64,000 bases of DNA from Pectobacterium peruviense (lineage in GTDB: Bacteria > Pseudomonadota > Gammaproteobacteria > Enterobacterales > Enterobacteriaceae), in NCBI RefSeq assembly GCF_002847345.1, contig NZ_LXFV01000026.1, forward strand, positions 1 to 64,000, read 5' to 3'. The notes beneath the pieces are model-generated. The model saw nothing but the letters and a program-made list of their open reading frames with translations, ran no database searches and was not told where the DNA came from. Below are positions 1 to 8,727 of this stretch, piece by piece (the first letter of the stretch is position 1; the number at the start of each line of letters is the position of its first letter). The translations under genes and the position numbers were made by a program.

Positions 1-54
1 ACCTCCTGGAAGGACTATTTCTTTGCTGAAATCCACGACCAGCCGGGTAGCTAA
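1..54 (+). CDS. 3' end of ABC importer substrate-binding protein (partial)
   Basis: Only the last 17 codons are in the window, ending in Asp-Gln-Pro-Gly-Ser and a TAA. The frame is open from base 1. It lies 57 bases before an ATPase and permease of the nitrate/sulfonate/taurine importer family, whose operons normally also encode a periplasmic binding protein. Its identity as that binding protein is inferred from position; the fragment is too short to show a domain. Confidence 0.5.
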   Translation, partial: TSWKDYFFAEIHDQPGS

Positions 55-111
55 ACGGTCAGAGCCAGGTTCATTCGACGAGAACCATCGTCGCTACGCA
101 GGAGAACAAGC

Positions 112-978
112 ATGACACTCGATTCTCACGACACTGTTTGCCAGCCGTTGTTGCAGGTAGACGGCGTCGGGCTGGAATACCGCACGCGGCGCAGTCTGGT
201 ACGCGCCACCCATGATGTCAGTTTTGACGTCTTTCCCGCCGAACGGTTTGTGTTATTAGGGCCTTCCGGCTGCGGCAAATCCAGCCTGCTCAAATCTATC
301 GGCGGCTTTTTGTCCCCGGTAGACGGTGAAATCCGCCTGGACGGGCAGCGTGTCACACGTCCAGGCCCAGATCGCATTATGGTCTTTCAGGAATTTGACC
401 AGCTACCACCGTGGAAAACCGTGCTGGAAAATACGCTGTTTCCGCTGGTTGCCAGCCGTCAGGCAACGCGAGCCGAAGCAGAAGAGCGCGCCCGTTATTT
501 TCTCGATAAGGTCGGTCTAGCGAAGTTTGCCGATGCCTATCCGCATACCTTATCCGGTGGGATGAAACAACGTGTTGCCATCGCGCGGGCGCTGACCATG
601 CAGCCGAAAGTGCTGCTTATGGATGAGCCATTCGCCGCACTGGATGCCCTAACCCGCCGCAAAATGCAGGAAGAATTGCTGGCGTTGTGGGAAGAAGTAC
701 GCTTCACGCTATTGTTCGTCACCCACTCGATTGAGGAAGCGCTGATCGTCGGCAGCCGAGTTTTACTGCTTTCACCACATCCGGGTCGCGTGCGGGCGGA
801 AATCAACTGCCATCAGTTCGCGCTAAACGATCAGGGCAGCGAAGCTTTTCAGAGCACGGCACAGCGCATTCACCATCTTCTTTTTCCAACCGATGTCGAC
901 GCGCCGTCACCCGTCACATCCACGCAAGGTAAAACTTATGAGCATCCAGCCCCCCGTGCGGCCCGAGTATCAGCGTGA
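112..978 (+). CDS. ABC transporter ATPase, nitrate/sulfonate/taurine (SsuB/TauB) type
   Basis: 288-residue cytoplasmic ATPase that would drive import of a small anion or related solute. Walker A (GPSGCGKSS) lies near residues 50-58, the signature LSGGMKQR near 147-154, and Walker B (LLMDEPFAALD) near 168-178, followed by the switch histidine in FVTHS. The motif spacing and the phrase LLMDEPFAALD are typical of the SsuB/TauB/NrtD branch. AGGAG precedes the ATG. The last 41 bases overlap the next gene, so the two are probably coupled. The C-terminal tail after about residue 225 is longer than a minimal SsuB. The substrate cannot be read from the sequence; taurine, sulfonates, nitrate and pyrimidine precursors are all possible. 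Confidence 0.85.
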   Translation: MTLDSHDTVCQPLLQVDGVGLEYRTRRSLVRATHDVSFDVFPAERFVLLGPSGCGKSSLLKSIGGFLSPVDGEIRLDGQRVTRPGPDRIMVFQEFDQLPPWKTVLENTLFPLVASRQATRAEAEERARYFLDKVGLAKFADAYPHTLSGGMKQRVAIARALTMQPKVLLMDEPFAALDALTRRKMQEELLALWEEVRFTLLFVTHSIEEALIVGSRVLLLSPHPGRVRAEINCHQFALNDQGSEAFQSTAQRIHHLLFPTDVDAPSPVTSTQGKTYEHPAPRAARVSA

Positions 979-1804
979 ACTGGCACCGCTGAAAGATTTT
1001 ACCCTCGCCCAACCTCTGCCGCTGGCAACCCGTCTGTGGAATCAGACCTGGATTCGCAAGCTGGTGCTGCTGGCTGGTCTGCTATTGCTGTGGGAAATAG
1101 GCGCACGTTGGCAAAATAACGACCTGATGCTGCCCAGCTTCCTGCAAACGTTTCAGGCCTTTCGCGACGATGTCGCCAGCGGTGAACTGCCGCATAAGAT
1201 GGTGGTTTCTCTCGGCACATTGCTGAAAGGCTATATCATCGGCAGCCTGCTCGCGCTGGCACTCAGTGCACTGGCGGTGTCCACCCGTTTCGGGCGCGAT
1301 CTCTTAGGCACCTTGACCTCCATGTTCAACCCACTGCCCGCGATTGCGTTACTGCCGTTAGCGCTGCTGTGGTTTGGGCTAGGAGAAAAGAGTCTGGTAT
1401 TCGTGCTCGTCCACTCCGTGATGTGGCCGATGGCACTGAACACCTATTCCGGTTTTCTCGGTGTTTCGGAAACGCTGCGTATGGCGGGTCGCAACTACGG
1501 CCTGACCGGCTTTCGCTACATTAGTGCGATCTTGATCCCTGCTGCGCTGCCGTCGATTATTTCTGGCCTGAAGATCGGCTGGGCGTTTGCCTGGCGCACC
1601 CTGATCGCCGCTGAGCTGGTGTTCGGTGCATCCAGCGGCAATGGCGGTTTGGGTTGGTACATCTTCCAGAACCGTAACGAGCTTTACACCGACCGTGTTT
1701 TTGCCGGGCTGGCTTCCGTCATCATCATTGGGCTGCTGGTTGAAGGACTGGTATTTTCTACTATCGAAAAGGTCACGGTGAAACGCTGGGGAATGCAGCG
1801 CTAA
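938..1804 (+). CDS. ABC transporter permease, nitrate/sulfonate/taurine type
   Basis: 288-residue inner-membrane permease, partner of the preceding ATPase. Several hydrophobic segments are visible, starting with LVLLAGLLLLWEIGARW. The EAA-loop-like region (LRMAGRNYGLTGFRYISAI) is typical of SsuC/TauC. I chose ATG 938 because an AAGG sequence precedes it at good spacing; an in-frame ATG at 893 would add 15 hydrophilic residues and has no clear ribosome binding site. The gene overlaps the ATPase gene by 41 bases. With the fragment at 1-54 it forms the usual three-part importer. Confidence 0.83.
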   Translation: MSIQPPVRPEYQRELAPLKDFTLAQPLPLATRLWNQTWIRKLVLLAGLLLLWEIGARWQNNDLMLPSFLQTFQAFRDDVASGELPHKMVVSLGTLLKGYIIGSLLALALSALAVSTRFGRDLLGTLTSMFNPLPAIALLPLALLWFGLGEKSLVFVLVHSVMWPMALNTYSGFLGVSETLRMAGRNYGLTGFRYISAILIPAALPSIISGLKIGWAFAWRTLIAAELVFGASSGNGGLGWYIFQNRNELYTDRVFAGLASVIIIGLLVEGLVFSTIEKVTVKRWGMQR

Positions 1805-1921
1805 ACGTCATTTTGGTTATGCGAAATCTACCCATTCATAGCCAGAATTATTCTTTTGCGGCGTTCGATATCGCTGTTACAACTGATTTGTCTTTTCCCA
1901 CAGAGATGAGAGATCGCGAAC

Positions 1922-3025
1922 ATGATTGCAATACAAGCGCCACAAACCTATCTGAATCGTGATGGTGTCATTCGTTCTGTCGGCGACTATGCGGCGCCTT
2001 ACGCCAGCACAATACTGATTATTACCAGCCCGCAGGCATGGAAAACGACGTCTGACGCCGTCGAACGCAGCCTCAATGAACACGGCTTACGCTATCAGGT
2101 CGAATTCTTGCCGGGCGATTGCACCAAACCCGCGATCGAGACGCTAACTGCACAGGCGCGCGCATTCAATGCGGAACTGATTTTAGGCATCGGAGGCGGG
2201 CGTGTGCTCGATGTCGCCAAGGCTGTCGGCGATATTCTGGGGCAGATCCCCGTCATCGCCGTCCCCACCATTGCCGCAACCTGCGCCGCCTGGTCACCGA
2301 TCAGCGTGATTTACAGCGATAGCGGTGCGCACAACGGCCCCTTTCCACTGACGCGTTTACCGGTGTGGGTGCTGGTAGACAGTGAAATCATCGCCCACAG
2401 CCCTTCACGTTACCTCAAAGCCGGTATCGTGGATGCACTGGCAAAGTGGTACGAATTTCAACCGTATTTGCGCCACGGCGATGATGGACTGGCGTTAGCG
2501 CTCAAAGCGCAGGCGGCAAAGCTGGCCGTAGAAACGTTTAATACGTACGGCGAGCAGGCCATAGCGGATAATGAACAAGGGTTGGTCACCCCTGCCCTGC
2601 GCCGTGTGATCGATGCCGTTATTGCACTGGCTGGCGTGGCGAATAGCATGAAAGATGAGGTGCCACGCATCGGCGTCGCGCATGCGATTCACAACAGCAT
2701 GACTCGCCTGCCGGAACTGCATGACTGGCTGCACGGAGAGAAAGTGGGTTTTGGTCTGGCTACACAGGCTTTTCTGGAACACGATAACGACGCTGACCGC
2801 GAAGAACTGTTCGCCCAGTTGCGCCGCTACGGTAGTCCGATCACGCTAAGCGCCCTTGGTCTGAACGAACGTCCATTGCTGGTTGAAAGCATCGCGCAGA
2901 ACGTGAAAATCGCCCCCAAAATTGCTGCCCGTCTGCCGTTCGCAACGGATGCCGAACGGATTCAACAGGCGCTATGGCGTACGCAAACGCTGGAAGAGAA
3001 CACGTTCAACAGCCACGCGGCATGA
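1922..3025 (+). CDS. Iron-containing alcohol dehydrogenase family protein, HcxA (YbdH)-like
   Basis: 367-residue oxidoreductase of the glycerol-dehydrogenase-like group. The nucleotide-binding motif GIGGGRVLDVAKAVG is near residues 89-103, and VPTIAATCAAWSPISV closely matches the same stretch in E. coli YbdH/HcxA, which reduces 2-oxo acids with NADPH. The metal-ligand region GIVDALAKWYE and the histidines in GVAHAIHNS and DWLHGEKV are present, so the metal site looks complete. It stands 117 bases after the ABC permease in the same direction and may be cotranscribed. Function by family: NAD(P)-linked reduction of a small oxo acid or aldehyde. Substrate unknown. Confidence 0.8.
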   Translation: MIAIQAPQTYLNRDGVIRSVGDYAAPYASTILIITSPQAWKTTSDAVERSLNEHGLRYQVEFLPGDCTKPAIETLTAQARAFNAELILGIGGGRVLDVAKAVGDILGQIPVIAVPTIAATCAAWSPISVIYSDSGAHNGPFPLTRLPVWVLVDSEIIAHSPSRYLKAGIVDALAKWYEFQPYLRHGDDGLALALKAQAAKLAVETFNTYGEQAIADNEQGLVTPALRRVIDAVIALAGVANSMKDEVPRIGVAHAIHNSMTRLPELHDWLHGEKVGFGLATQAFLEHDNDADREELFAQLRRYGSPITLSALGLNERPLLVESIAQNVKIAPKIAARLPFATDAERIQQALWRTQTLEENTFNSHAA

Positions 3026-3038
3026 CGGCAGATAACGC

Positions 3039-3081
3039 TTTTTTCCCAATAATGAAGCAATCAGGCATTGTTGGGAAAAAA
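3039..3081. repeat. Inverted repeat, 16-base arms with one mismatch
   Basis: Arms at 3039-3054 and 3066-3081 (TTTTTTCCCAATAATG and its near complement) enclose an 11-base loop. The T run comes before the stem and the A run after it on both strands, so this is not a classical intrinsic terminator, although it sits between two convergent transcription units. Confidence 0.6.
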
Positions 3082-3117
3082 CCATCAGCCATGGCATGTC
3101 ATCCCGCTAAGGGCAAA

Positions 3118-3390
3118 CTAACGAACCTTTTTGAAAAGGAGCAATACCACTGGCACACAGACTAAAAAACCATACACATATCCATTAAAAGCATTCTCTG
3201 TTGCATCCTTGATCTGGCGGAGAGAGGATGAATAACGCTCTGCTGAAACGGAATTAGAAAGCTGTAGGGTTTCATTCTCCATAAAAACAGACATAGGCTG
3301 TAATGATATAAACAACCATACCAAGTAGCAAAACAGTATAAATAGAATACTTCCCCATCTCAAAAAGTACATTCCCCTATTCTCCCTCAT
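3118..3390 (-). CDS. Small two-pass membrane protein, candidate immunity protein (copy 2)
   Basis: 90 residues with a hydrophobic segment near residues 13-30 (ILFILFCYLVWLF), a polar stretch of about 40 residues, and a second hydrophobic segment (YGFLVCVPVVLLLF) ending in KKVR. I chose ATG 3390 because AAGGTG precedes it; a GTG at 3399 overlapping the upstream stop is an alternative. It is clearly paralogous to the gene just upstream: same length, same two-helix layout, matching RW..ILF and C-terminal FKK(I/V)R. The predicted topology puts the central loop in the periplasm. Its place as last gene behind a putative toxin suggests immunity. No family is recognised. Confidence 0.6.
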   Translation of the reverse strand: MRENRGMYFLRWGSILFILFCYLVWLFISLQPMSVFMENETLQLSNSVSAERYSSSLRQIKDATENAFNGYVYGFLVCVPVVLLLFKKVR

Positions 3391-3395
3391 GTAAA

Positions 3396-3668
3396 TCACC
3401 TTATTTTTTTGAAGATAAAAATAATTAACAAGATGCAGATGAAAAAGCCAAAAAAACCAACCTCATCGATTACACCAGCCTTAGCTTGCACTATATTGAT
3501 CGCATTACTGTATTCACTCATCGTCATAGCATCTGAAACTCGCCTTGATTCCTTCTCAAGGAAACTAAAAAACGATCTTTTGGCAAAATGAAGTACGATA
3601 AAATAGCAACATGAGACGAACAGAATCCCTGACCATCTAACGATAGTTTTTCTTTTATTTGTTAGCAT
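3396..3668 (-). CDS. Small two-pass membrane protein, candidate immunity protein (copy 1)
   Basis: 90 residues with helices near 13-29 (GILFVSCCYFIVLHF) and 70-88 (VGFFGFFICILLIIFIF), ending in KKIR. ATG 3668 is preceded by AGGTGG at about eight bases. The start overlaps the end of the upstream gene by 14 bases, and the stop lies against the next gene, which indicates translational coupling of all three. The tandem copy downstream (3118-3390) looks like a diverged duplication. I infer an immunity role from the cassette layout; the sequence itself only shows a small inner-membrane protein. Confidence 0.6.
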   Translation of the reverse strand: MLTNKRKTIVRWSGILFVSCCYFIVLHFAKRSFFSFLEKESRRVSDAMTMSEYSNAINIVQAKAGVIDEVGFFGFFICILLIIFIFKKIR

Positions 3669-4551
3669 CGCTAAAACCACCTAATAAACCGCCCACTGAG
3701 CCACCAGAATAAGATGAGCCATATCCTAAAGCTGAAGCCACTTCCGTAACAGCTGACTCTCCCCTTGACCTTAGCGTCTCTTCTGTTGGCATAAAGTTAT
3801 CTATGTTGGGGTATTGCTTTTTGAACTCGCCAGTCACGTCTGCAACCTGCATTGATGCTCCGGCACTTTTCCCCATTAAATATCGCTGCAAAGATACAGG
3901 TACGGCGAAACTCTCTTCCAGATCAACGCGCATTTGAGAGTTTGTGTTGTACCCTGCACTGAACACGCTCGATCCAGCAAACTTAATTCCATCCATGGTG
4001 TGAGTGGTACAGTTTTTACCTGTCACATCATACTGATCAACAGTTTTCCCACGTCTTTGAGTCGCATCACGCATGTCTGGAGTTTGGATGGAAGGAGCGC
4101 CATTTTCCCACAACCGTTCAAAGTATTTTCTCGTGATAAATAGATCTGCGTCATCAATGCGAAATACCTTAGCTTCCATTTTATATAATTCATTCCTGTA
4201 ATACATTCTCGCATCTTCATATTTCAAAAAATTAAGAATTCCATCACCTAAAAGAGCCCCGAACCATCGCCGGCCAAATCGACCATAGGTATACACATGA
4301 GCATCATTATTCTCATGAACTGAAACAAAAACATGTCCGGCGCCCTTGATTTCAGTCCAAATAAATACACCATTTGCTATTGGATTTACCTCCGGCTTAC
4401 ATTGTTCAACCAGAGCAGTCCATTCACTTTTTTTGGGGGGAAGATAAACAGGATCACCCCTAAAGTAAGACTGGGGTTTGCTCTTGATCCCCTTTGCTCC
4501 TTCAATAGTTTGACCAGCAAACCACCGGTAAATATTATTTCCATTCCCCAT
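3655..4551 (-). CDS. Candidate secreted toxin with permuted papain (NlpC/P60-like) fold
   Basis: 298-residue protein without an N-terminal signal peptide. Two conserved-looking blocks suggest a circularly permuted papain-type hydrolase: a strand with histidine, AGHVFVSVHE (His73), followed by TYGRFG, and the later GKNCTTHTMDGIKF (Cys181). A His-first, Asn-Cys-Thr-Thr-second order is seen in permuted NlpC/P60, DUF4105 and LRAT-like enzymes. The C-terminus is glycine/serine rich. GAGGGA precedes ATG 4551. Two coupled small membrane proteins follow, as in effector/immunity cassettes of type VI secretion or contact-dependent systems; no secretion genes are in the window. Toxin role and target (peptidoglycan or lipid) are inferred. 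The cassette looks more AT-rich than its neighbours. Confidence 0.55.
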   Translation of the reverse strand: MGNGNNIYRWFAGQTIEGAKGIKSKPQSYFRGDPVYLPPKKSEWTALVEQCKPEVNPIANGVFIWTEIKGAGHVFVSVHENNDAHVYTYGRFGRRWFGALLGDGILNFLKYEDARMYYRNELYKMEAKVFRIDDADLFITRKYFERLWENGAPSIQTPDMRDATQRRGKTVDQYDVTGKNCTTHTMDGIKFAGSSVFSAGYNTNSQMRVDLEESFAVPVSLQRYLMGKSAGASMQVADVTGEFKKQYPNIDNFMPTEETLRSRGESAVTEVASALGYGSSYSGGSVGGLLGGFSDANK

Positions 4552-4660
4552 AATCCCTCACGCATTCAGAAATCAATTTCCTATTATTCAACAGCTAACT
4601 ACTTAATATAGTACATAGAATAGTTTTCTCAGTATTCTACTATTACGTTGGTACTCAATA

Positions 4661-4696
4661 GAAACGGGCGCATCGATTATTCGATGCGCCCGTTGT
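4661..4696 (-). terminator. Stem-loop downstream of gltP
   Basis: Perfect 14-base arms at 4663-4676 and 4681-4694 around a TTAT loop, 26 bases beyond the gltP stop. On the minus strand the stem is followed by TTTC, a short T tail. It separates gltP from the cassette at 3118-4551. Confidence 0.75.
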
Positions 4697-4721
4697 ACAT
4701 GCAATTTGGAATGTGACGGTA

Positions 4722-6038
4722 TTACCCCTGCTCGGCGGGCTGGGTACTGATACCTTTGATTTCACGCTCGTACGCCTGCGCTTTCTTCTCATCGAACTGG
4801 TGTTCCCACTTGGCAATCACCAGCACCGCCAGCGCATTTCCCACCACGTTCAGCGCGGTACGTGCCATATCGAGGATACGGTCTACGCCCGCAATAAACG
4901 CCAGACCTTCCAGCGGAATGCCGACGCTGCCCAGCGTGGCAAGCAGTACAACAAACGACACGCCCGGTACGCCTGCAATACCTTTGGAGGTTAGCATCAG
5001 CGTCAACACCAGCACGATTTCCTGCCCAATCGACAGTTCGATGCCGTACAGCTGCGCGATGAAGATTGCGGCAATGCTTTGGTACAGCGTAGAGCCATCG
5101 AGGTTAAAGGAGTAACCGGTCGGCACCACGAAGCTGGTAATCGACTTCGGTGCACCATAGGCTTCCATTTTTTCGATGATACGCGGCAGCACGGTTTCTG
5201 AACTGGCGGTGGAGTACGCCAGAATCAGCTCATCTTTCAGAATTCGAATCAGCATCGTGATTCGCAGTTTACACAGCCGTGCGACCGCACCGAGCACCAC
5301 CAGCGCAAAGAAGAAGATTGCCGCGTAAACCAGCATCACCAGCTTAGCCAACGGCCACAGCGAAGCAAAACCAAAGTTGGCAACCGTGACGGAAATCAAC
5401 GCAAACACCCCAACCGGCGCGTAGCGCATGATCATGTGCGTCACTTTGAACATCGTTTCCGATACGCCGCGAAAGACGCTCAGCAGCGGATCACGATGTT
5501 CTTTAGGCAACGAAGATAGCCCCAGACCAAACAGCACCGAGAAGAAAATGATCGGCAGCATTTCACCGTGTGCCATCGCCGCGAAGATATTCGGCGGAAT
5601 CAGCGACAGCACCGTCCCCACCAGACTGTGCGAGCCGCTCTGCACCTGCTCGGTGGTCTTTTGATACTGCGAGATATCAACGGCCGTCAGCGTCGACATA
5701 TCGATGCCGAGCCCCGGCTTGAAGACATTGGCCAGCGTAATACCAAGGATAATCGCTACCGTCGTGATGATTTCAAAATAGAGGATGGTTTTGAAGCCGA
5801 TACGCCCAAGCTTTTTGGCATCCCCGACACCCGCAATCCCAACAACCAGCGTGGCGATAACAATGGGGACAACAATCATTTTAATCAGGCGGATAAAGAT
5901 ATCACCCGCTGGGCTAAGAATATTGCTGATGAGCCACTGACGGCTTTCCTGCTGTTCATGCAGTACGGCACCGAGAGCAATACCAAGAACTAACGCAATA
6001 AGGATTTGCCAGGCTAGGCTGATTTTTTGTGTTTTCAT
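4722..6038 (-). CDS. gltP: Glutamate/aspartate:proton symporter
   Basis: 438-residue inner-membrane carrier of the dicarboxylate/amino acid:cation symporter family, close to E. coli GltP (437 residues) along its whole length. Diagnostic stretches include SPAGDIFIRLIKMIVVPIV, the serine-rich AYSTASSETVLPRI re-entrant loop, PTGYSFNLDGSTLYQSIAAI and VDRILDMARTALNVVGNA. It imports glutamate and aspartate with protons. I chose ATG 6038, matching the E. coli N-terminus (MKxxKxSLAWQI) and preceded by GGA; an in-frame start at 6101 adds an unlikely basic extension. It is monocistronic, with a strong stem-loop after the stop. Confidence 0.93.
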   Translation of the reverse strand: MKTQKISLAWQILIALVLGIALGAVLHEQQESRQWLISNILSPAGDIFIRLIKMIVVPIVIATLVVGIAGVGDAKKLGRIGFKTILYFEIITTVAIILGITLANVFKPGLGIDMSTLTAVDISQYQKTTEQVQSGSHSLVGTVLSLIPPNIFAAMAHGEMLPIIFFSVLFGLGLSSLPKEHRDPLLSVFRGVSETMFKVTHMIMRYAPVGVFALISVTVANFGFASLWPLAKLVMLVYAAIFFFALVVLGAVARLCKLRITMLIRILKDELILAYSTASSETVLPRIIEKMEAYGAPKSITSFVVPTGYSFNLDGSTLYQSIAAIFIAQLYGIELSIGQEIVLVLTLMLTSKGIAGVPGVSFVVLLATLGSVGIPLEGLAFIAGVDRILDMARTALNVVGNALAVLVIAKWEHQFDEKKAQAYEREIKGISTQPAEQG

Positions 6039-6461
6039 CGTCATTTTCCGTTTTAAACTCCCCGCCATTACTGACATGGCGCTAGCGCGACTCCGGCGCA
6101 ATACGAACCGAAAAAATCAACGTGGAGGTGAGTGACTAGTAAGAATATCTGATTGGTTGCTAGCGTTATTTTTCTACTGTGACACAAAAGTCGTTAACAT
6201 AATTATTCAATAAAAATGCACAACTATTTGTATCGCTTAACAAAAATAAATACATAAGCTATTGTTATGATAGGAATGCTACTATTCCACCACTATCAGA
6301 TCAAGCAGATTATCGGCACGATAAATCATATTTATGCTGAATCGAGTACAAAAAATGGCGGACGTTGAGGAACAAGAAATTGCAGCGAAGTAGAAAGGAA
6401 AACGTCTGCCCAGTCAGAAAAAACGCTGGCTGGGCATCAGGTTAGGAAAGTGTGCAATCAC
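6039..6461. other. Intergenic region upstream of gltP, with stem-loop after cbl
   Basis: 423 bases without a gene. The part next to gltP is AT-rich and must hold its promoter; I cannot place a convincing -35/-10 pair. At 6407-6436 an 11-base stem with one wobble (TGCCCAGTCAG / CTGGCTGGGCA) lies 26 bases past the cbl stop and could end cbl transcription, though its T tail on the minus strand is weak. Confidence 0.6.
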
Positions 6462-7415
6462 TCAGATTTGGTAATCAATCACCGCTTCGTCGTTATCAGA
6501 GAATACCTTGTCCTTAATGTCATCCAGCGACAGCTCTGTATTGCACAGCTGAATAAATTTCCAGGCATAATTACGCTGTAATTGTCCCTTTTTGAGCCCC
6601 AGCCAGACCGTGTTAGCTTCAAACAGGTGCTCGGCATTCAGCCGTACCAGACCTTTATCACGCACGGGGTCGTATGACATATCGGCGACAATCCCAACGC
6701 CAAGCCCCAGCTCAACATAAGTTTTAATCACATCCGAATCCTGCGCACTCAGCGTAATATCCGGCGACATGCCCACAGCCTGAAACGCCCGATCCAAGCG
6801 CGAACGTCCCGTAATCCCCTGACGATAGGTAATCAGTGGTTCCGCATTGAGCATTTCCAGCGTAATAACTGGCTCCTGCGTCAGCGGATGGTGCTCTGGC
6901 ACAATGACCGAATGGTGCCAGCGATAATAGGAGAATGCTGCCAACGAGGGATCGTTAATCAATTGCTCACTGGCAATACCGATATCGGCTTCGCCAGAAT
7001 GAAGCATCGCCACGATTTCATCCGGCGTGCCCTGATTCAGCACCAAACGCACCTGTGGGTACAACGATCGGAAGGCTTTAATCACTGGCGGCAGGCTGTA
7101 ACGCGCCTGCGTATGCGTGGTCGCGATCACCAGTTGCCCGGTGTCGTTATTGGTGAAGACATTCGCCAACCGGCGAATGTTGCTGGCGTCATTCAGAATG
7201 CGCTCTGCCACCACCAGCAGTTCTTTTCCCGGCTCGGTCATCCCTAACAAGCGCTTACCGCGACGGATAAAAATTTCAATCCCCAACTCTTCTTCCAGTT
7301 CGCGGATATGGCGACTCACGCCGGATTGAGAGGTAAACAGCGTATTCGCTACCTCGGTCAGGTTATAGTTGCACCGTGCTGATTCACGAATAATCTTCAG
7401 TTGCTGAAAGTTCAC
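6462..7415 (-). CDS. cbl: LysR-type regulator Cbl (sulfur starvation/sulfonate genes)
   Basis: 317 residues, near-collinear with E. coli Cbl (316). The N-terminal winged helix carries NLTEVANTLFTSQSGVSRHI; the effector domain contains TTHTQARYSLP and the CysB/Cbl block ITYRQGITGRSRLD. The C-terminus ends in IDYQI, as in E. coli. In E. coli, Cbl activates sulfonate and taurine uptake genes under sulfate limitation and answers to adenosine phosphosulfate. No target operon is next to it here, although the ABC importer at 1-1804 belongs to a family Cbl can control. ATG 7415 matches the family start. Confidence 0.92.
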   Translation of the reverse strand: MNFQQLKIIRESARCNYNLTEVANTLFTSQSGVSRHIRELEEELGIEIFIRRGKRLLGMTEPGKELLVVAERILNDASNIRRLANVFTNNDTGQLVIATTHTQARYSLPPVIKAFRSLYPQVRLVLNQGTPDEIVAMLHSGEADIGIASEQLINDPSLAAFSYYRWHHSVIVPEHHPLTQEPVITLEMLNAEPLITYRQGITGRSRLDRAFQAVGMSPDITLSAQDSDVIKTYVELGLGVGIVADMSYDPVRDKGLVRLNAEHLFEANTVWLGLKKGQLQRNYAWKFIQLCNTELSLDDIKDKVFSDNDEAVIDYQI

Positions 7416-7776
7416 CTTTCACTCCCTTGTTCTTTATTACAGATAGCAACATTGATCCAAGTAATGAGAGGCAGAACAAATAAGCAAATGGAGTTGATTA
7501 TATTTTTTTATACTAACGGTATGTCTGCCGCGATAGATTATCTAACAATGAATAGACATAAATAGTAAAATCAAAATGTTAGATAAAAGCAGTTTTATGT
7601 CTCACACAGAGTCAATCAACCATTTCGCTATGATTTATGCTTTTCTGATCTATTTATCTCGGTGCTTTTATTCCCTTTTTCCAGTGTTTCTGCTCAGGCT
7701 AAATAGGACGCACGACTTCAAGCTGAAGTGCTATCACTGCTATGATGGCGGTCAGAATCAAAGACAAGGTGGCAGC
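7416..7776. other. Divergent intergenic region cbl / AraC gene
   Basis: 361 bases between divergent genes. An open frame extends upstream of the AraC-type gene to 7576, but its codons are unlike the family and lack a ribosome binding site. I see AT-rich promoter-like sequence and no clear operator. Confidence 0.5.
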
Positions 7777-8610
7777 ATGCAGGGCGTACCGGAACACTTT
7801 ACCGATGAAAGAGACTATGCCCAATTTCGGCACTTGCCGACGCTGCCCGGCATAGAGCTTTATCACGCGCATATCTGCCGCTATGCCTTTGAGCCACACA
7901 CGCATGAGGCGTTTGGCATCGGTACCATTGACGATGGCGCAGAGCGATTCCGCTACCGCGGTGCCAAACATATTGCGCCTGTCGATTCGTTAGTCTTGAT
8001 GAATCCCGACGAACTGCACACCGGGGAATCCGCCACGGAAGACGGCTGGCGCTATCGCATGATCTACATCCCGCCCGATGTGCTGGAAAGCGTCTCCGGT
8101 GAGAAAGGCTGGTGGTTTACCGACGTCGTGCGTCACGATCCTGCGACCGCACGTAAACTGGCTATGACGTTGGCTACGCTGTGGCAGACGACCGATCCAT
8201 TAGCGAGTGAAAGCCTGCTGCTGTCGCTGATTGCGCTTTTCCGGCCCCACGCGCACATTGCACAACGTCAGGTTATTGAACCGTTCCATCGCTTTGATGT
8301 GGTGAAAGCTTATCTGCGGGAGAATTTCGCCCACACCATTACCTTAAAAGAGCTGGCGGCACTGGTTTCCCTCAGTCCGTATCATTTTCTACGCCAGTTC
8401 AAAGCCCAGTTTCACGTGACGCCGCACCAGATGCTGATGGCGATTCGGCTGTATGAGGCCAAGCAGATGCTGACACGGGGTATGGCGGCCGCCCATGTTG
8501 CCGTCGCCGTTGGGTTAACCGATCAGGCGCACCTGACGCGCACTTTCGCTCAGCGCTATGGCGTCACGCCTATTCGCTATCAAAAGCAGGTTTATCCGGT
8601 TCTACGCTAG
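7777..8610 (+). CDS. AraC-family transcriptional regulator
   Basis: 277 residues. An N-terminal cupin-like sensing domain contains HAHICRYAFEPHTHEAF and MNPDELHTGE. Two helix-turn-helix motifs fill the last 100 residues (ITLKELAALVSLSPYHFLR, then VAVAVGLTDQAHLTRTFAQ ending in GVTPIRYQ). I chose ATG 7777, preceded by AAGGTGG; a start at 7576 would add 67 residues with no resemblance to the family. It lies 117 bases ahead of an EamA-type exporter in the same direction, a common pair in which the regulator controls the exporter. Effector unknown. Confidence 0.85.
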   Translation: MQGVPEHFTDERDYAQFRHLPTLPGIELYHAHICRYAFEPHTHEAFGIGTIDDGAERFRYRGAKHIAPVDSLVLMNPDELHTGESATEDGWRYRMIYIPPDVLESVSGEKGWWFTDVVRHDPATARKLAMTLATLWQTTDPLASESLLLSLIALFRPHAHIAQRQVIEPFHRFDVVKAYLRENFAHTITLKELAALVSLSPYHFLRQFKAQFHVTPHQMLMAIRLYEAKQMLTRGMAAAHVAVAVGLTDQAHLTRTFAQRYGVTPIRYQKQVYPVLR

Positions 8611-8727
8611 CCTTTTTAGCGTGAATACTTTCAGCGCCACGATGACAAACAGCAATATCCTACAATAATTAGTCGCCGACTCTCCCTAGACTGGCGCGAT
8701 GAAATATTGTGAACAAGCAGGTTTATC

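Noticed and set aside
3039..3081. Inverted repeat as an intrinsic terminator
   Set aside because: T run precedes and A run follows the stem on both strands, so no U tail would form after the hairpin; kept only as a repeat.
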